In this document: in pieces, positions 63,918 to 64,000 of the stretch
Position numbering within the stretch: position 1 is the first letter of the stretch
Layout: each line of letters starts with the position of its first letter
DNA from: Mitsuaria sp. PDC51
GTDB taxonomy: Bacteria > Pseudomonadota > Gammaproteobacteria > Burkholderiales > Burkholderiaceae_C
Assembly: GCF_900113225.1 (NCBI RefSeq)
Contig: NZ_FOZE01000001.1
Location: forward strand, 1,240,001-1,304,000
DNA length: 64,000 nucleotides
Reading direction: 5' to 3'
Translations under genes and position numbers: made by a program
The notes under the pieces: generated by a model
The model's input: only the letters and a program-made list of their open reading frames with translations
What the model was told of the DNA's origin: nothing
The model's database searches: none

Positions 63918-64000
63918 TCAGCTGCCCGGTGCCGTCGTCCCGCGCGGCTTGACCATGTTGCCGACCTCGCTGGACAGGCGGCGCTTCTCGTCCTCGCTGA
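63918..64000 (-). CDS. C-terminal end of a gene running off the right edge
   Basis: The minus-strand frame enters at 64000 and stops at TGA (63918-63920). The last 27 codons read SEDEKRRLSSEVGNMVKPRG followed by TTAPGS: a charged, helical end then a flexible tail. Codon use is native. Too little is visible for a family. It lies 149 bp upstream of the fumarase start, same direction. Confidence 0.5.
   Translation of the reverse strand, partial: SEDEKRRLSSEVGNMVKPRGTTAPGS

Overview
The window is one continuous, very GC-rich stretch (about 70% by eye) with dense, mostly housekeeping gene content. Gene order and protein flavour (yicC / Ser-Thr kinase / PP2C / rph / rdgB / hemW; dnaX-ybaB-recR; mltD-gloB-methyltransferase-rnhA; cheR-cheD-cheB; FAD-dependent and class I fumarate metabolism) point to a betaproteobacterium of the order Burkholderiales, probably of the Roseateles/Mitsuaria/Rubrivivax type. 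The genus is inferred from impression, not from a search. I identified about 68 protein genes, one tRNA gene and several terminators and operator-like palindromes.

Layout. 1-3386: a FadL-type outer-membrane channel divergent from a TetR regulator, then an orphan LuxR-type regulator with an unusual receiver domain. 3391-8165: an uncharacterised six-gene minus-strand cassette (GH108 muramidase, two DUF2589-type proteins, a small conserved-looking protein, an exported protein, a membrane protein ending in a collagen-like tail) with a divergent small protein that carries a caspase-like His/Cys pattern. 8474-9786: a sigma-like protein and a remnant of a Wadjet (jetABCD) plasmid-defence locus, in which the start of JetA is joined in frame to the end of JetD. 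9822-16184: core block yicC, kinase, phosphatase, rph, rdgB, hemW and a LysR regulator.

16348-21383: a small membrane protein, the chemotaxis adaptation genes cheR-cheD-cheB, a diguanylate cyclase and a FlhG-like ATPase. 21438-27009: truncated haemoglobin, Smr and RadC proteins, slpA-ispH, serS and tRNA-Ser(CGA). 27156-30630: single-domain response regulator, flavin disulfide oxidoreductase, half of a GT-B glycosyltransferase and a secreted low-complexity protein.

30733-36771: a drug-efflux operon (emrA-like, emrB-like, nodT-like, EamA transporter) divergent from an HxlR regulator, with two strong palindromes in the shared control region. 36808-43171: an accessory stretch with LysE exporter and AraC regulator, DUF1810 protein, a Tse2/Tsi2-like toxin-immunity pair, unknown genes, a methyltransferase, a SirB2 protein and a HEPN-protein pair. 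43255-53680: purM-like, dnaX-ybaB-recR, MAPEG, mltD, gloB, methyltransferase, rnhA, deaminase and small genes. 53747-64000: mltB, the transglutaminase/DUF58/MoxR trio, a histone-deacetylase-like enzyme, an MscS channel, a shortened M23 peptidase, class I fumarase, and the end of one more gene.

The most interesting parts are the accessory pieces: the DUF2589/muramidase cassette, the caspase-like small protein, the Wadjet scar and the Tse2/Tsi2 pair. None has an obvious transposase or integrase beside it.
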